Source of the DNA: Shewanella corallii
Lineage (GTDB): Bacteria; Pseudomonadota; Gammaproteobacteria; Enterobacterales; Shewanellaceae
DNA: 64,000 bases
Direction of reading: 5' to 3'
NCBI RefSeq assembly: GCF_023349125.1
Contig: NZ_JAKIKT010000002.1
Coordinates: 682,001 to 746,000, forward strand
Below are positions 48,451 through 59,163 of the stretch, one piece after another. The notes beneath the pieces are model-generated. The model had not been told where the DNA came from. It saw only the letters and a program-made list of their open reading frames with translations, and did not search any database. The stretch's first letter is position 1; every line of letters starts with the position of its first letter. The position numbers and the translations under genes were made by a program.

Positions 48451-49215
48451 TTAGATATCAAAGTGCAGACCACACTCCCGCTTTAAGCCATTGAACCGGG
48501 TCTGCTCTTCGGTCATTCCCAGCTCCAGTGGCTTGCTTGAGTGAGTATCACCAACCGATACATATCCCTGATCCCACAGCGGGTGATAGGGCAGATCATT
48601 TTCTACCAGATACTCATGAACCTGTTTGTTGCTCCAGTCAATCACAGGCAAGAACTTAAAACGTCCCGCTTGCACCCCCAGAACAGGCAGTGATTCCCGG
48701 GTGGAAGACTGGCTGCGACGCAGGCCTGCAAACCAGGTGCTTACTTCCAGTTCTTCCAGCGCCCTTTGCATGGGCTCGAGCTTATTGATGCGGTTGTAAC
48801 GCTCCAGTCCATCCAATCCCTGCTCCCACAGCTTGCCAAATTTGGCCTCCTGCCATGCCGGAGTCAGTGACGAACGATATACCTTGAGATTCAGGTTCAA
48901 CTTCTGGGTTAACTGCTCGATAAATTGATAGGTTTCAGCAAACAGATATCCAGTGTCCGTCAGCACCACAGGAATATCGGGGCGGACCTGAGTGACCAGA
49001 TGCAACATCAGGGCGCCCTGAATACCAAAGCTGGATGACAACACCTGGTTTCCGGGCAAATAATCCAGCGCCCATGCCACTCTTTGCAAAGGGGTCAAAG
49101 GTTCCAGCCAGGCATTCACTTCAGTCAATAACCCTGAGTGTTCGCCCCCCTGCAAGACATCTTCCAGCTGCTCCTTCGAATAAGGGCTGGCAGGATAGTG
49201 ATTGAAATCAGCCAT
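48451..49215 (-). CDS. cysH: Phosphoadenylyl-sulfate (PAPS) reductase
   Basis: A 254-residue PAPS reductase that makes sulfite with thioredoxin. It has [15 protein letters not shown] (the PP-loop), [12 protein letters not shown] and the C-terminal catalytic Cys in RECGLHFDI. The two CC pairs of APS reductases are absent, so PAPS is the likely substrate. The ATG at 49215 lies inside the end of cysI (8-nt overlap) after GAGGGATTTCC. An in-frame start at 49236 is less likely. Last gene of cysJ-cysI-cysH. Confidence 0.96.
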   Translation of the reverse strand: MADFNHYPASPYSKEQLEDVLQGGEHSGLLTEVNAWLEPLTPLQRVAWALDYLPGNQVLSSSFGIQGALMLHLVTQVRPDIPVVLTDTGYLFAETYQFIEQLTQKLNLNLKVYRSSLTPAWQEAKFGKLWEQGLDGLERYNRINKLEPMQRALEELEVSTWFAGLRRSQSSTRESLPVLGVQAGRFKFLPVIDWSNKQVHEYLVENDLPYHPLWDQGYVSVGDTHSSKPLELGMTEEQTRFNGLKRECGLHFDI

Positions 49216-50899
49216 GGAAATCCCTCGCTGCATCAATAACAGGTTTAATCACCTCAGAACGGACACAGTAATTACCAAAAGTTTCATCAGTAAGACGCTG
49301 ACCAGCATACCCTTCAAACAGGGCACCCAGCTCTGCCAGAATTTCCGCTTCCTGAATGTTCTCCCGGTAGAGTTTATTCAATCGGGTGCCCTCAAAGTTA
49401 GCGCCCAGATACAGGTTATATCGACCGGGCGCCTTACCAACCAGGCCAATTTCAGCAGCAAAAGGTCTGGCGCAGCCATTGGGGCATCCAGTCATACGCA
49501 CTACAATGGGCTGTTCGGCGATACCATGTCTGGCCTGCAGTGCATCTACTTTGTCCATAAACTCAGGGAAGTAACGCTCCGCTTCGGCCATGGCCAGAGG
49601 ACAGGTAGGCAAAGCCACACAGGCGATGGAGTGTCCCCGACTGGGACTGACATCCACCAACAGGCCGTGATTGGCAGCAATCTGCTCTATCTGTGATTTA
49701 TCCGACTCGGCCACACCGGCAATGATAATGTTCTGGTTTGATGTCATACGAAAATCCCCTTTATGGATTTTCGCCAACTCACGCATACCGGTTTGCAGTG
49801 GCTTGCCCGGATAATCGATAATCCGGCCGCCTTCAATAAACAGGGTCAGATGCCATTTCTCATCGACACCTTTTACCCAGCCGTATCTGTCGCCTCTGTC
49901 GCCTATGGTTACGTCCCTTGGCGCTTCAAATTTAACCCCGGCACGCTTTTCTACCTCGGCTTTAAAGGCGTCGAAACCATGATCGACTATGGTGTACTTA
50001 AGGCGGGAACGTTTACGGTTAACCCTGTTCCCCCAGTCCCGCTGCACTGTCATCACAGCCTCGGCAAACTTCATGGTGTCTTCTGGCTTAATGAAGCCAA
50101 AGTCATCCGCTAAACGGGGGAAGGTTTCCACCTCGCCATGGGTGGACCCCATACCGCCACCGGCCACCAGATTAAAGCCCACCAGCTCGCCATTATCAGC
50201 CACAGCAATAAAGCCCAAATCATTGGTGTACACATCCACATCGTTATCCGGCGGCACAGCCACAGCCATTTTGAACTTACGGGGCAGATAGGTTTTGCCG
50301 TAGACGGGCTCCACCTCATCTTCCGTGGTCAGCAGCTTCTCTTTATCCAACCAGATTTCTGCATAGGCCTGTGTGTGAGGCAGCAGATGATCCGACAGCT
50401 TCTTGGCCCATTCAAACGCCTGGGCATGAAGCCTGGACTCCACCGGGTTTGGATTACACATCACGTTACGGTTCACATCACCACAGGCAGCAATCGAGTC
50501 AAGCGCTTCTCTATCCAGCCCCTGAATGATGGTTTTCAGATTACGCTTGGGAATACCGTGGTACTGAAACGTCTGCCGTGTGGTCAGACGAATCGAGTTG
50601 GAGCTGGTCAGCTCGGTGGCAATCTTATCCACCCCCAGCCATTGCTCCGGGGTACACACACCACCTGGAACCCTGGCTCTGAGCATAAAGGAGTAAAGTG
50701 GCTCCAGCTTCTGCGCCTTACGCTCATTACGCAGATCCCTGTCATCCTGCTGATAAAAACCGTGAAACTTGATCAACTGCTGATCACCATCACTGAAAGC
50801 ACCTGTTACCTGACTGTCCAGTCCCTCTTTAATGGTGCCTCGTAAGTAGTCACTGTCGGTTTTCAGGTATTCATTGATTGCTAACTTCTGCTCACTCAT
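49208..50899 (-). CDS. cysI: Sulfite reductase hemoprotein (beta subunit)
   Basis: A 563-residue CysI that reduces sulfite to sulfide with six electrons from CysJ. The siroheme-[4Fe-4S] cysteines are in CVALPTCPL and [10 protein letters not shown] (C-x5-C and C-x3-C). Two sulfite/nitrite reductase repeats are visible ([12 protein letters not shown] and [12 protein letters not shown]). AGAGGCATCAGCC precedes the ATG. It is separated from cysJ by 71 bp and overlaps cysH. Confidence 0.97.
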   Translation of the reverse strand: MSEQKLAINEYLKTDSDYLRGTIKEGLDSQVTGAFSDGDQQLIKFHGFYQQDDRDLRNERKAQKLEPLYSFMLRARVPGGVCTPEQWLGVDKIATELTSSNSIRLTTRQTFQYHGIPKRNLKTIIQGLDREALDSIAACGDVNRNVMCNPNPVESRLHAQAFEWAKKLSDHLLPHTQAYAEIWLDKEKLLTTEDEVEPVYGKTYLPRKFKMAVAVPPDNDVDVYTNDLGFIAVADNGELVGFNLVAGGGMGSTHGEVETFPRLADDFGFIKPEDTMKFAEAVMTVQRDWGNRVNRKRSRLKYTIVDHGFDAFKAEVEKRAGVKFEAPRDVTIGDRGDRYGWVKGVDEKWHLTLFIEGGRIIDYPGKPLQTGMRELAKIHKGDFRMTSNQNIIIAGVAESDKSQIEQIAANHGLLVDVSPSRGHSIACVALPTCPLAMAEAERYFPEFMDKVDALQARHGIAEQPIVVRMTGCPNGCARPFAAEIGLVGKAPGRYNLYLGANFEGTRLNKLYRENIQEAEILAELGALFEGYAGQRLTDETFGNYCVRSEVIKPVIDAARDFHG

Positions 50900-50970
50900 G
50901 GCTGATGCCTCTGCACTTTTATCTGTTACTCAGGTAGATACAGCCCAGCGCTGTATACCTTTAATCCTGC

Positions 50971-52752
50971 TTAATACACGTCTTTCTGGTAACGCCTGTC
51001 GGCTCTCAGGTTCTCAAGATAGGCTTCAGCCTGCTCCCGGGTTTTGCCGCCATGGTCAGCGATGACATCCAGCAACGCCTGATGGACATCCTTTGCCATA
51101 CGCTCCGCATCGCCACAGATATAGAGGTGCGCCCCACGCTCAAGCCACTGCCAAAGCGCCTCACCCTGCTCTTTTATCCTGTGCTGCACATACACCTTGT
51201 GTGCCTGATCTCTGGAGAAAGCCACATCCAAACGCTCCAGCACTCCGGATTTGAGATACTGCTGCCACTCGGTTTGGTACAGGAAGTCCTGCTCGAAATG
51301 TGGGTTACCAAAAAACAGCCAGGCGTTGCCATTGATGCCATCGGCTTCACGCTGCTGCATAAAGGCTCGAAACGGTGCCACCCCCGTGCCCGGACCTATC
51401 ATCACTACAGGAGTTTCCGGGTTGTCCGGCAGACGGAAATGCTTATTTGGCTCTACATAAACCCTGACTGTTTGCCCCTCTTCAGCCGCAGCCAGAAAAT
51501 GGGAGGCACCGCCGAAACGGGTATCGCCATAATGCTCGTCAGCCACCAAAGCCACAGTGAGATGAACCTCTTCATCCACTTCGGCCTGGCTGGATGCAAT
51601 GGAGTAGAGTCTTGGCGTAATAGGTCTGAGCAGATCCACCAGCTGTTGTGGCTCTACAGACACAGGCCAGCGTTTTGCCAGGTCAGCAAGCTGATGCCGA
51701 TGAATAAAACCTCGCAGCGCATCCTTGTCGGAAGCGATCGCCTGCAGCTCCGCATCGCCGCTTAACTCTGCCCACGCCTGCACCTGCGCGGGACTGAGCT
51801 GAGTCAATTCACGCTTTTCCAGTAGCGCCTGTTGCAGGCTAAGTGTCTGATCTTTAATACTGACCTGAGCATCGCCATCAAGCTTGAGTACCGATACAAG
51901 CTCTTCCACCAAAGCGTCATGATTATTGAACCAAACGCCAAGGGCATCACCGGGTTGGTAGTTCAAACCTGACTCACCCAGATCTATCTCCACATGACGG
52001 ATATCTTTGTCGGAATCGCGGCCGGTAATCTTCTGGCTCACCAGCAGTTCAGCACTGTAGGGCTTCTGCTTGCTGTAGTCGCTTGCCGAGAATCCTCCCG
52101 CAACGGCAGAGGTATGTGTTTGAGTCCTTGCCTGCTGATGAGGAGCCAGTGCTTCCAGAAGCTGAACTTGCCACTGCTCGGCGGCATCTTCAAAGTCCAC
52201 ATCACAGTCCACCCGGGGCAGCAAAGCTTCGGCCCCGAGGTTAGCCAGCCGCTCATCAAAGTCCTTGCCCGTCTGGCAGAAAAACTCATAGCTGGAATCT
52301 CCCAGTGCCAACACTGAATATTTCAGTCCATCCAGTTTGGGCGCTCGCTTTGAGGCCAAAAACTGATGCAATTCGATAGCATCATCCGGTGCTTCACCTT
52401 CACCATGGGTAGACACCACTAACGCCAGTAATGATTCATCCTTAATCTGCTTTGGCTTCAGATCTCCCATAGAGGTGAGATTGACCTGCCATCCGGCCTC
52501 AGCCGCTCGCTGCGCCAGCGCTTCTGCCACACCACGGCTATTGCCGGTTTGGCTGCCGTAGAGCACTGTCAGCTGCTGGGCCTGCTCACCGGATTGAGCC
52601 TGACTCTGTCCCGGCTCAGAAGCCGAAGCTGCCAGATAACCACTGACCCAGGCCAATTGCAGAGGTGACATATCGGCCGTTAGCCGGGTTAATTGGTCCA
52701 ATTGGGGGGCAGACAGCAAAGCGCTGAATTGAGATAGTTCCTTTAACGACAT
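50971..52752 (-). CDS. cysJ: Sulfite reductase flavoprotein (alpha subunit)
   Basis: A 593-residue CysJ. A flavodoxin domain (about residues 62-200, VLYGSQTGNSRGVAEAL and VSTHGEGEAPDD) is followed by an FAD domain (RLYSIASSQ, with the TRLYSIA-type flavin motif) and an NADPH domain (MIGPGTGVAPFRAFMQQR, YICGDAERMAKDVHQAL). It passes electrons from NADPH to CysI. First gene of the cysJIH operon; the gap to pntAA is AT-rich and could hold a CysB site, which I did not pin down. Confidence 0.97.
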   Translation of the reverse strand: MSLKELSQFSALLSAPQLDQLTRLTADMSPLQLAWVSGYLAASASEPGQSQAQSGEQAQQLTVLYGSQTGNSRGVAEALAQRAAEAGWQVNLTSMGDLKPKQIKDESLLALVVSTHGEGEAPDDAIELHQFLASKRAPKLDGLKYSVLALGDSSYEFFCQTGKDFDERLANLGAEALLPRVDCDVDFEDAAEQWQVQLLEALAPHQQARTQTHTSAVAGGFSASDYSKQKPYSAELLVSQKITGRDSDKDIRHVEIDLGESGLNYQPGDALGVWFNNHDALVEELVSVLKLDGDAQVSIKDQTLSLQQALLEKRELTQLSPAQVQAWAELSGDAELQAIASDKDALRGFIHRHQLADLAKRWPVSVEPQQLVDLLRPITPRLYSIASSQAEVDEEVHLTVALVADEHYGDTRFGGASHFLAAAEEGQTVRVYVEPNKHFRLPDNPETPVVMIGPGTGVAPFRAFMQQREADGINGNAWLFFGNPHFEQDFLYQTEWQQYLKSGVLERLDVAFSRDQAHKVYVQHRIKEQGEALWQWLERGAHLYICGDAERMAKDVHQALLDVIADHGGKTREQAEAYLENLRADRRYQKDVY

Positions 52753-53026
52753 GGTTGATTGCGGCCCTGTGACTTTATGTAGGCGTCAGCTTAGCCCCGT
52801 TAAAGATAAGCAAAAAGAATAAAATTTAATCTTTTATTACTGTTTGGTATATGCATTGATGCTTTTTTGCGCTACAAAATTTGTGACCTAGTGCAAACAA
52901 ATCATTCTTCGTGGGTGAATTTCTGCCAAGGTTGTTGGGTAATGCTTGTGGAAAAAGAAAGGCTTGCCACAATACTGAACCTTTCCGTGACCAATATCCC
53001 GAATTCTGAGAAGCGAGGTTATCCCG

Positions 53027-54238
53027 TTGAAGATAGGTCTGCCAAAAGAAACCACCAATCAGGAGACCCGAGTTGCATTAACTCCGGCCAATATTTCCCG
53101 ATTGATGAAAAAACCAATACAGGTGCTTGTGGAAGCCGGTGCCGGTGTTGCCGCCGGATATCCGGATCAAGAGTATGTGGATGCAGGTGCGACCCTGATC
53201 ACAGATCGCGCAGCCCTGCTTCGTGATGCCGATATCATCACTGTGGTGAATGCCAAAGACGAACAACTGGATGAGCTAAGGGCCCATACCCGAGAGGGTC
53301 AGCTGGTTATCGGTATGATGGATCCCCTGGTGCAATACCAGACCCTGGCTGACGCAGCCGAATCTGGTATGACAGCAGTTGCGCTTGAGCTGATCCCCCG
53401 TATAACCCGGGCTCAGAGCATGGACGTGCTCTCCTCCATGGCCACTATCGCAGGTTATAAAGCCGTGATTCAGGCGGCGCAGTATGCTCCCCGCCTGTTC
53501 CCCATGATGATGACAGCAGCCGGTACGCTTAAGCCCTGCCGCGCCTTTGTGATGGGGGTTGGCGTTGCCGGTCTGCAAGCCTGTGCCACCGCCAAGCGTC
53601 TGGGGGCTGTAGTGGAAGCCTATGATATTCGCCCGGCGGCCCGCGAACAGATCCTGTCTGTTGGTGCCAAGCCTGTGGAACTGGATATCGAAGCCGAGAA
53701 CACAGAGACCAAAGGCGGCTACGCCACAGAACAGAGTGATGACTTTATCCGCCGTCAGCAGCAGGCAATGGCCAATGTGCTGGCGCAGCAGGATGTGGTG
53801 ATTACCACAGCGGCTATCCCGGGTCGTAAAGCCCCTGTGCTGGTGACTAAAGCTATGGTGGAAGCCATGAAGCCTGGTTCCGTGATTGTGGATCTGGCCG
53901 CTGAAACCGGCGGCAACTGTGAGCTGACCCAGGCTGGTGAAGAGGTAGTTCACAATGGTGTGACCATTCTGGGCCCGAAAAATATCGCCGGTACGGCTGC
54001 TACCCATGCCAGCCAGATGTATGGCACCAACCTGGAGAATCTGCTGAAGTTGCTGTTGGATGACCAGGGTCAACTGCAGCTGGATTTTGAAGATGAAATC
54101 GTAAAAGACACTGTCGTGAGTCACGGTGGCGCGCTGGTTAACACCAGATTGAGAGAACTGGCCGGTATGCCAGAGCTTGCCAAACCTGAAGCCGAAGCGG
54201 CATCAACTGAAACCAACGCTGGGACGGAGACAGAATAA
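53027..54238 (+). CDS. pntAA: NAD(P) transhydrogenase alpha subunit, part 1 (soluble dI domain)
   Basis: A 403-residue NAD-binding domain I protein. It has KIGLPKETTNQETRVALTP at the start, GVGVAGLQACATAKRLGA (nucleotide-binding), EAYDIRPAAREQ, and a Thr/Glu-rich tail. The start is a TTG at 53027, preceded by GAGG. It ends with TAATG overlapping the start of pntAB. In E. coli this domain is fused to the membrane part in PntA; here they are separate, as in Rhodospirillum. The complex couples hydride transfer from NADH to NADP with proton movement. Confidence 0.95.
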   Translation: MKIGLPKETTNQETRVALTPANISRLMKKPIQVLVEAGAGVAAGYPDQEYVDAGATLITDRAALLRDADIITVVNAKDEQLDELRAHTREGQLVIGMMDPLVQYQTLADAAESGMTAVALELIPRITRAQSMDVLSSMATIAGYKAVIQAAQYAPRLFPMMMTAAGTLKPCRAFVMGVGVAGLQACATAKRLGAVVEAYDIRPAAREQILSVGAKPVELDIEAENTETKGGYATEQSDDFIRRQQQAMANVLAQQDVVITTAAIPGRKAPVLVTKAMVEAMKPGSVIVDLAAETGGNCELTQAGEEVVHNGVTILGPKNIAGTAATHASQMYGTNLENLLKLLLDDQGQLQLDFEDEIVKDTVVSHGGALVNTRLRELAGMPELAKPEAEAASTETNAGTETE

Positions 54239-54522
54239 TGGAATCAATATCACTGCTACTTCTGCTGACCCTGTTTGTGGTCGCTGTATTCCTCGGGGTT
54301 GAGCTGATTACCAAAGTTCCACCAACTCTACATACACCTCTGATGTCTGGCTCCAACGCCATTTCCGGTATCTCTCTGGTGGGTGCCCTGTTGGCCGCCG
54401 GTAGCGGCGCCGGATGGTGGGTGAATCTGCTGGGCTTTATCGCCGTCGTGCTGGCAACCATTAACGTGGTAGGCGGCTATCTGGTTACCAACCGCATGCT
54501 CGCCATGTTCAAGAGGAAATAA
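54238..54522 (+). CDS. pntAB: NAD(P) transhydrogenase alpha subunit, part 2 (membrane)
   Basis: A 94-residue membrane protein with three helices (about 4-22, 33-57 and 62-82). It shows VPPTLHTPLMSGSNAISGI and GYLVTNRMLAMF, the N-terminal part of transhydrogenase domain II. It forms the proton channel with PntB. It overlaps pntAA by one base and lies 6 bp before pntB. Confidence 0.95.
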   Translation: MESISLLLLLTLFVVAVFLGVELITKVPPTLHTPLMSGSNAISGISLVGALLAAGSGAGWWVNLLGFIAVVLATINVVGGYLVTNRMLAMFKRK

Positions 54523-54528
54523 GCCGAC

Positions 54529-55911
54529 ATGAGTACAACAATTATCTATCTGGCTTATTTGATTGCAGCCAGTCTGTTTATTTTGGGGATAAAAGGCATG
54601 ACCAAGCCTCGCACTGCGGTGCGTGGCAACCAGTTGTCTGCTCTGGGTATGTTTATTGCGGTGGTGGTAACCCTGTTTGACAAAAACATCCTCAGCTATG
54701 AATGGATTATCGCCGGTATTTTGGTGGGATCTGTGATTGGCGGCATTATGGCCGTAAAAATCCAGGTCACAGCCATGCCGCAAATGGTAGCGCTGCTGAA
54801 CGGTTTCGGTGGTGGTGCTTCGCTCTTTATCGCCCTGGCCAACTTTATCGACCCTGAGTCTGCAACCCACACGGTGGCACTGGTATCTATCGCCGCGACA
54901 GTGTTGATTGGTGGTGTGACTTTGTCAGGCTCATTTATCGCCTTCGGTAAGCTGCAGGAGCTCATCTCAGGTAATCCTATCCGGGTACCGGGCAACAAGG
55001 TGATTAATGCCGTACTGCTGGTTGCTGCGCTGGTACTTGGCGGCATGTTGGTGGCCGAGCCTTACAACCTGACCAATGTTTATATTCTGGTTGCAGTAGC
55101 TCTGGCGCTGGGTATCTTCCTGGTAGTGCCAATTGGCGGCGCAGATATGCCGGTTGTTATTGCCCTGCTGAACTCCTACTCAGGTATTGCAGCGGCAACT
55201 ACAGGTTTTATCACAGGCAACACAGTACTGATTGTTTCCGGCTCCCTGGTCGGCGCGTCAGGCATTATTCTGACTCAGATTATGTGTAAGGCGATGAATC
55301 GCTCACTGTTCAACGTACTCTTCGGTGTGATGGCCGAAGGCGGTGAGACAGTGGATGCTGATGAAGTCTATGCCGGTAAAGTGAAATCCTCCTCTCCTGA
55401 AGAGGTTGCCATGCTACTGGAGACCGCAGAGCGGGTAGTGATTGTGCCAGGTTATGGTCTGGCAATGGCTCAGGCCCAGCACGCTGTGCGTGATTTAGCC
55501 AGCATACTGGAAGGTCGTGGCACAGATGTGAAGTACGCAATTCACCCGGTTGCCGGTCGTATGCCAGGCCATATGAACGTACTGCTGGCTGAAGCAGAAG
55601 TTCCTTATGAACAACTGGTAGAGATGGACGAAATCAACCCACAGTTTGAACAAACTGATGTGGCTATTGTGATCGGCGCCAACGATGTGACCAACCCTAT
55701 GGCCCGTGAAGATAAGGGCAGCCCAATTTACGGCATGCCGATTCTGAACGTGGATAAGGCCCGTACTGTGGTGGTGGTTAAGCGCTCACTCAGCCCAGGC
55801 TTCGCCGGTCTGCCTAACCCATTGTTTGCTATGGACAACTCCCTAATGTTGTTCGGCGATGGCAAAAAGGCCATTGTAGAGCTGACACAAAATCTGAAAG
55901 AAGCAGACTGA
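54529..55911 (+). CDS. pntB: NAD(P) transhydrogenase beta subunit
   Basis: A 460-residue PntB. Nine or so membrane helices fill residues 3-260 (GMFIAVVVTL, MVALLNGFGGGASLFIALANF). The soluble NADP-binding domain III follows: VVIVPGYGLAMAQAQHAV, IHPVAGRMPGHMNVLLAEA and GANDVTNPMAR. It makes NADPH using the proton gradient. Last gene of pntAA-pntAB-pntB, with a terminator at 55934. Confidence 0.97.
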   Translation: MSTTIIYLAYLIAASLFILGIKGMTKPRTAVRGNQLSALGMFIAVVVTLFDKNILSYEWIIAGILVGSVIGGIMAVKIQVTAMPQMVALLNGFGGGASLFIALANFIDPESATHTVALVSIAATVLIGGVTLSGSFIAFGKLQELISGNPIRVPGNKVINAVLLVAALVLGGMLVAEPYNLTNVYILVAVALALGIFLVVPIGGADMPVVIALLNSYSGIAAATTGFITGNTVLIVSGSLVGASGIILTQIMCKAMNRSLFNVLFGVMAEGGETVDADEVYAGKVKSSSPEEVAMLLETAERVVIVPGYGLAMAQAQHAVRDLASILEGRGTDVKYAIHPVAGRMPGHMNVLLAEAEVPYEQLVEMDEINPQFEQTDVAIVIGANDVTNPMAREDKGSPIYGMPILNVDKARTVVVVKRSLSPGFAGLPNPLFAMDNSLMLFGDGKKAIVELTQNLKEAD

Positions 55912-55933
55912 AGCAAAACCATGAGCACAAACT

Positions 55934-55957
55934 AAAGCCGGCATCGTCGGCTTTTTT
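55934..55957 (+). terminator. Rho-independent terminator of the pnt operon
   Basis: AAGCCG and CGGCTT pair, followed by TTTT, 23 bp after pntB. Confidence 0.8.
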
Positions 55958-56185
55958 GTTGATCAAAACTCCCTGTTTACAGGAGCTTCAGCTCACTCAT
56001 AGCTTTTTCATATCAAATATGACGCAATTTCACTTGAACATTATTTGATCCGCTGCTTATATATTCACATAAATATAACAACAAAATAATAATAAAATCA
56101 GCAAAATCATTTACTTCAGCTCATAGTAGCTTAGTGGCAACATAATGTGGCTCTCCCGCACAGGGCCACCCTTTCAGGAGGGAAT

Positions 56186-56455
56186 ATGCAATCGGTAGCA
56201 GCTAACTGCCATCAATTGAACGTTGAAGACCGTCGATCTATGGCCTCAGAGCCAGTAGATCACTGGGAGCGACTGAATGCGGTACAGAGATTCGCTTTCT
56301 ATGGTCTGGTGAAACTTGGGTACGAGCTTTTGTTCGTCAGAAACAGTTTTTCAACCGAGGCTGTTGCTATCGCCAGGTTGAACAACCAGCTGGCGACCAT
56401 AGACGCAGACGGAGAGATTAACTTCTCACCTGATATTACGCTGCGCACCCACTGA
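56186..56455 (+). CDS. Hypothetical 89-residue protein
   Basis: A small soluble protein, rich in Ala/Arg/Leu, with WERLNAVQRFAFYGLVKLGYELLFVRNS as a likely helical core. No family is recognised. AGGAGGGAAT directly precedes the ATG, a strong ribosome binding site, which supports translation. An AT-rich leader of about 200 bp lies upstream (56030-56110). Its last 30 bases overlap the 3' end of the convergent gene. Confidence 0.7.
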   Translation: MQSVAANCHQLNVEDRRSMASEPVDHWERLNAVQRFAFYGLVKLGYELLFVRNSFSTEAVAIARLNNQLATIDADGEINFSPDITLRTH

Positions 56456-57313
56456 AGCGCCATTTTCAGACCCCAGGGCGTGCTCTTTCATGAGCTGCGC
56501 AGCGCCCTGCTCTCCCATTAATTCCTGTAAGCTTGGCACCAGCCAATCCCCCAACCGCTCCCTTCTCCAGTACAAATAACCCGGTAAAGCCTGCACCGAA
56601 CCTGCACCAAACAAGCGTTTGGTCAGGCTGGCGTACTCTTTAAGTTCATCCGGTTCTGGCCAACCACTCCCCCCCGGCAACAGTGCCAGTTGAGCTATCA
56701 GGTCATTGAAATCGGACATGGCCAGCAACTGCCGGACAGTGAAGGTTTTCAGGGCGGTAAAGAGTACTGGCACGCTCCAATGACTCAAATGCCCGATATC
56801 ATTAAGCAGTTGCAGGTTTCTTCTGTGGTACTGCTGCCAACCTCCCTGAAAATCACCTTCGTTCCGGGCAGCAAGCCAAAGCAGATACAGATCGGCAAGT
56901 ACTTCATGCTGCCAGGCAGAATAGGCAGTTGAACCGGGAAGTGATGAGATATGCAGATGCCCAAGCTCATGCCAGAGCGTCAATTGCTGCTGACGGGGTA
57001 ATTCAAGTCTGTGGGAGTGACCACCAACTATGGTTTGGATCTGAGCAGGAAGTCGCTCCGGTGCCATCAGCACCAGACCGGCGATAGAGCCGGACTGGAT
57101 TGGAACTGCCATTGCCCCGCGACGCCCAAGGGAAACCAACAGTCTGTCAGCATTGGGCAAACTCGTGTAAACCGCGGGAGGCAGCAGAGTCAAACAGGGC
57201 GCGAGAGCTGATACCTGACACACCAGCGCCACCGGTGTGTCGACTTGCGGGTCAATTGCCTGCCCCTGCAGATTAACCCAAAGACTGGAGATCAGCAGCC
57301 CGGCACTGAGCAT
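56426..57313 (-). CDS. Hypothetical protein with a HELGH zinc-protease motif
   Basis: A 295-residue protein of unknown family. Residues 1-19 are hydrophobic, a likely signal peptide or anchor. The sequence LWHELGHLH at residues 113-121 is a HExxH zinc motif, and EVLAD at 137-141 supplies an ExxxD, the layout of gluzincin-type metallopeptidases. It begins within the hldE stop (TAATG), so it is translationally coupled to hldE. Its target is unknown; an exported peptidase linked to envelope biogenesis is one reading. Confidence 0.72.
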   Translation of the reverse strand: MLSAGLLISSLWVNLQGQAIDPQVDTPVALVCQVSALAPCLTLLPPAVYTSLPNADRLLVSLGRRGAMAVPIQSGSIAGLVLMAPERLPAQIQTIVGGHSHRLELPRQQQLTLWHELGHLHISSLPGSTAYSAWQHEVLADLYLLWLAARNEGDFQGGWQQYHRRNLQLLNDIGHLSHWSVPVLFTALKTFTVRQLLAMSDFNDLIAQLALLPGGSGWPEPDELKEYASLTKRLFGAGSVQALPGYLYWRRERLGDWLVPSLQELMGEQGAAQLMKEHALGSENGASVGAQRNIR

Positions 57314-58743
57314 TACTGCCGGGACATAATGTTTTGAATAATGGCGGTGGTGGAGATGCCATCTTCAAAGTTAAGCACTTTAACCTCGCCACCTGCGGCC
57401 ATAACTTCGGCGCCACCGGCAATCTCTTCTACCCGGTAGTCACCGCCTTTCACCAGCAGATCGGGCAGCAGACGGGAGATCACCCGCTGCGGTGTATCTT
57501 CGGCAAACGGCACTACCCAATCCACGGCAGCAAGACCAGCCAGTACAGCCATTCTGCGATCCACAGGGTTTACCGGACGGCCATCGCCTTTAAGACGACG
57601 CACAGACTCATCATCGTTCACAGCAACTATCAGGCGATCGCCCAGCTTACGGGCCTCTTTCAGGTAACTGACATGACCGGCATGCAAAATGTCGAAACAG
57701 CCATTGGTCATCACCACCTTCTCACCACGCAGTTTGGCCTGCTCCAGTGCATAAGCCAGCTGATCTTCACTGACGACACCAAAACCTGACTCACCCTGAG
57801 TCAGATTCAGCGCTTCGATCAGCTCAATACGGGACACTGTAGAGGTGCCGAGTTTGCCCACGACTACACCGGCTGCAGTATTGGCTATCGCGCAAGCCTG
57901 TGGCAGTGATGCACCTGCTGCGATAGCTGTCGCCAATGCGGAAATCACTGTGTCACCAGCACCTGTCACATCGTAGACCTCACGGGCAACAGTAGGAATA
58001 TGCAGCTCAGGCATATCACGGGTAATCAGCGTCATCCCCTTTTCAGAGCGAGTCACCAGCAGTGCGCCCAGCTGGTGTTTCTCAAGCAGTTCATGGCCTC
58101 TGGCAACCAGATCAGCTTCAGACTCAACCTTACCGACAACCGCCTCAAACTCGCTCATATTGGGCGTCAGCAGGAAAGCACCATGATAACGGCTGAAGTC
58201 AGAACCTTTTGGGTCCACCAACACTTTGACGTTTTTGGCGTTAGCGCTGGCGATAAAGGCACGTGGGTCAGCAATGGCACCCTTGGCATAATCTGACAGC
58301 ACGACTACATCAACACTGTCCAGCAGGGCTTCACTCTGCTCAAGCAAAGCGTCACTGTCAGCACGGGCGAAAGCTTCTTCAAAATCCAGACGGATCAGCT
58401 GCTGATTACGGGACAAGACTCTCAGCTTGGTAATGGTTGGCTTATTATCAACCGCATGCCAGCGTGGAGACACGCCCAGAGCTTCAATGCCACGGGTCAG
58501 CGCCTGAGCGGTATCATCCTGCCCTACCAGACCTGCCAGCTGAACCTGGCCACCCAGAGTGGCAGTATTCAGCGCCACGTTAGCCGCGCCGCCAGGTCTG
58601 TCTTCAATCTGATTGATCTGCACCACAGGCACCGGGGCTTCAGGGGAAATTCGTCCGGTTGGACCGACCCAATAACGGTCTAACATTACGTCGCCCACAA
58701 CCAATACCCGGGCTTTTTCAAATGCTGGCAGAGTAACCTTCAT
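57313..58743 (-). CDS. hldE: Bifunctional heptose 7-phosphate kinase/heptose 1-phosphate adenylyltransferase
   Basis: A 476-residue HldE. The N-terminal ribokinase-like domain has [27 protein letters not shown] and [14 protein letters not shown]. The C-terminal nucleotidyltransferase has [19 protein letters not shown] (HxGH). It makes ADP-heptose for the LPS inner core. I start at the ATG at 58743; a TTG three codons earlier is possible. It faces the LpxL-type acyltransferase across an insertion of about 2.4 kb. Confidence 0.96.
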   Translation of the reverse strand: MKVTLPAFEKARVLVVGDVMLDRYWVGPTGRISPEAPVPVVQINQIEDRPGGAANVALNTATLGGQVQLAGLVGQDDTAQALTRGIEALGVSPRWHAVDNKPTITKLRVLSRNQQLIRLDFEEAFARADSDALLEQSEALLDSVDVVVLSDYAKGAIADPRAFIASANAKNVKVLVDPKGSDFSRYHGAFLLTPNMSEFEAVVGKVESEADLVARGHELLEKHQLGALLVTRSEKGMTLITRDMPELHIPTVAREVYDVTGAGDTVISALATAIAAGASLPQACAIANTAAGVVVGKLGTSTVSRIELIEALNLTQGESGFGVVSEDQLAYALEQAKLRGEKVVMTNGCFDILHAGHVSYLKEARKLGDRLIVAVNDDESVRRLKGDGRPVNPVDRRMAVLAGLAAVDWVVPFAEDTPQRVISRLLPDLLVKGGDYRVEEIAGGAEVMAAGGEVKVLNFEDGISTTAIIQNIMSRQ

Positions 58744-58817
58744 AGCGCTCAATCAATTTTTGTGTAAATTGGGGCTGATTGTACTCAACTGCGGTAGTTT
58801 GCGCTATCAAAGTGGTG

Positions 58818-59163
58818 GGAGGTGATTGCAAAGCTCCGCTTTGCAGGAGGTTTCGCAGCTTCGCATCTGCATCTGCATCTGCATCTGCCAATTGCATTTA
58901 GCATCGCAATTGGGTTTGCAGGCAAGCTTCGCTTGCCAGAACATCGAAGCCTTCCAGGCTTCACCCGGGTCAGGGGTATTGCTCGTCCAATACCCCTAAC
59001 AACCCCAAGGACGCCCCAACCAACGCTGAAAGCTCCTCAGGCTCATTTCGAAAATTGGCTAACGCGACAAACGCTCGTCCATGATTCGATGTCGCTGCAT
59101 CGGCATCCATGCCTCGCTACACCATTTTCTCATTCCCCTTCGGCAGCGTCGGACGGGGACTGG
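58818..59163 (+). repeat. Structured interspersed repeat, copy 1
   Basis: It begins GGAGGTGATTGC and ends GACGGGGACTGG, like copy 2 read on the other strand (60760-61153). It contains a string of short hairpins: GGCAAGC/GCTTGCC (58921-58937), GAAGCC/GGCTTC (58946-58962), and GGGGTATTG/CAATACCCC (58973-58996). The block CTAACAACCCCAAGGACG then follows. A GCATCT hexamer is repeated four times at 58863-58888. No gene is seen inside. Confidence 0.75.

Noticed and set aside
58863..58888. Tandem GCATCT repeats as a possible CRISPR or phase-variation tract
   Set aside because: Only four direct hexamers without spacers, located in a non-coding repeat and not in a gene or promoter that they could switch.
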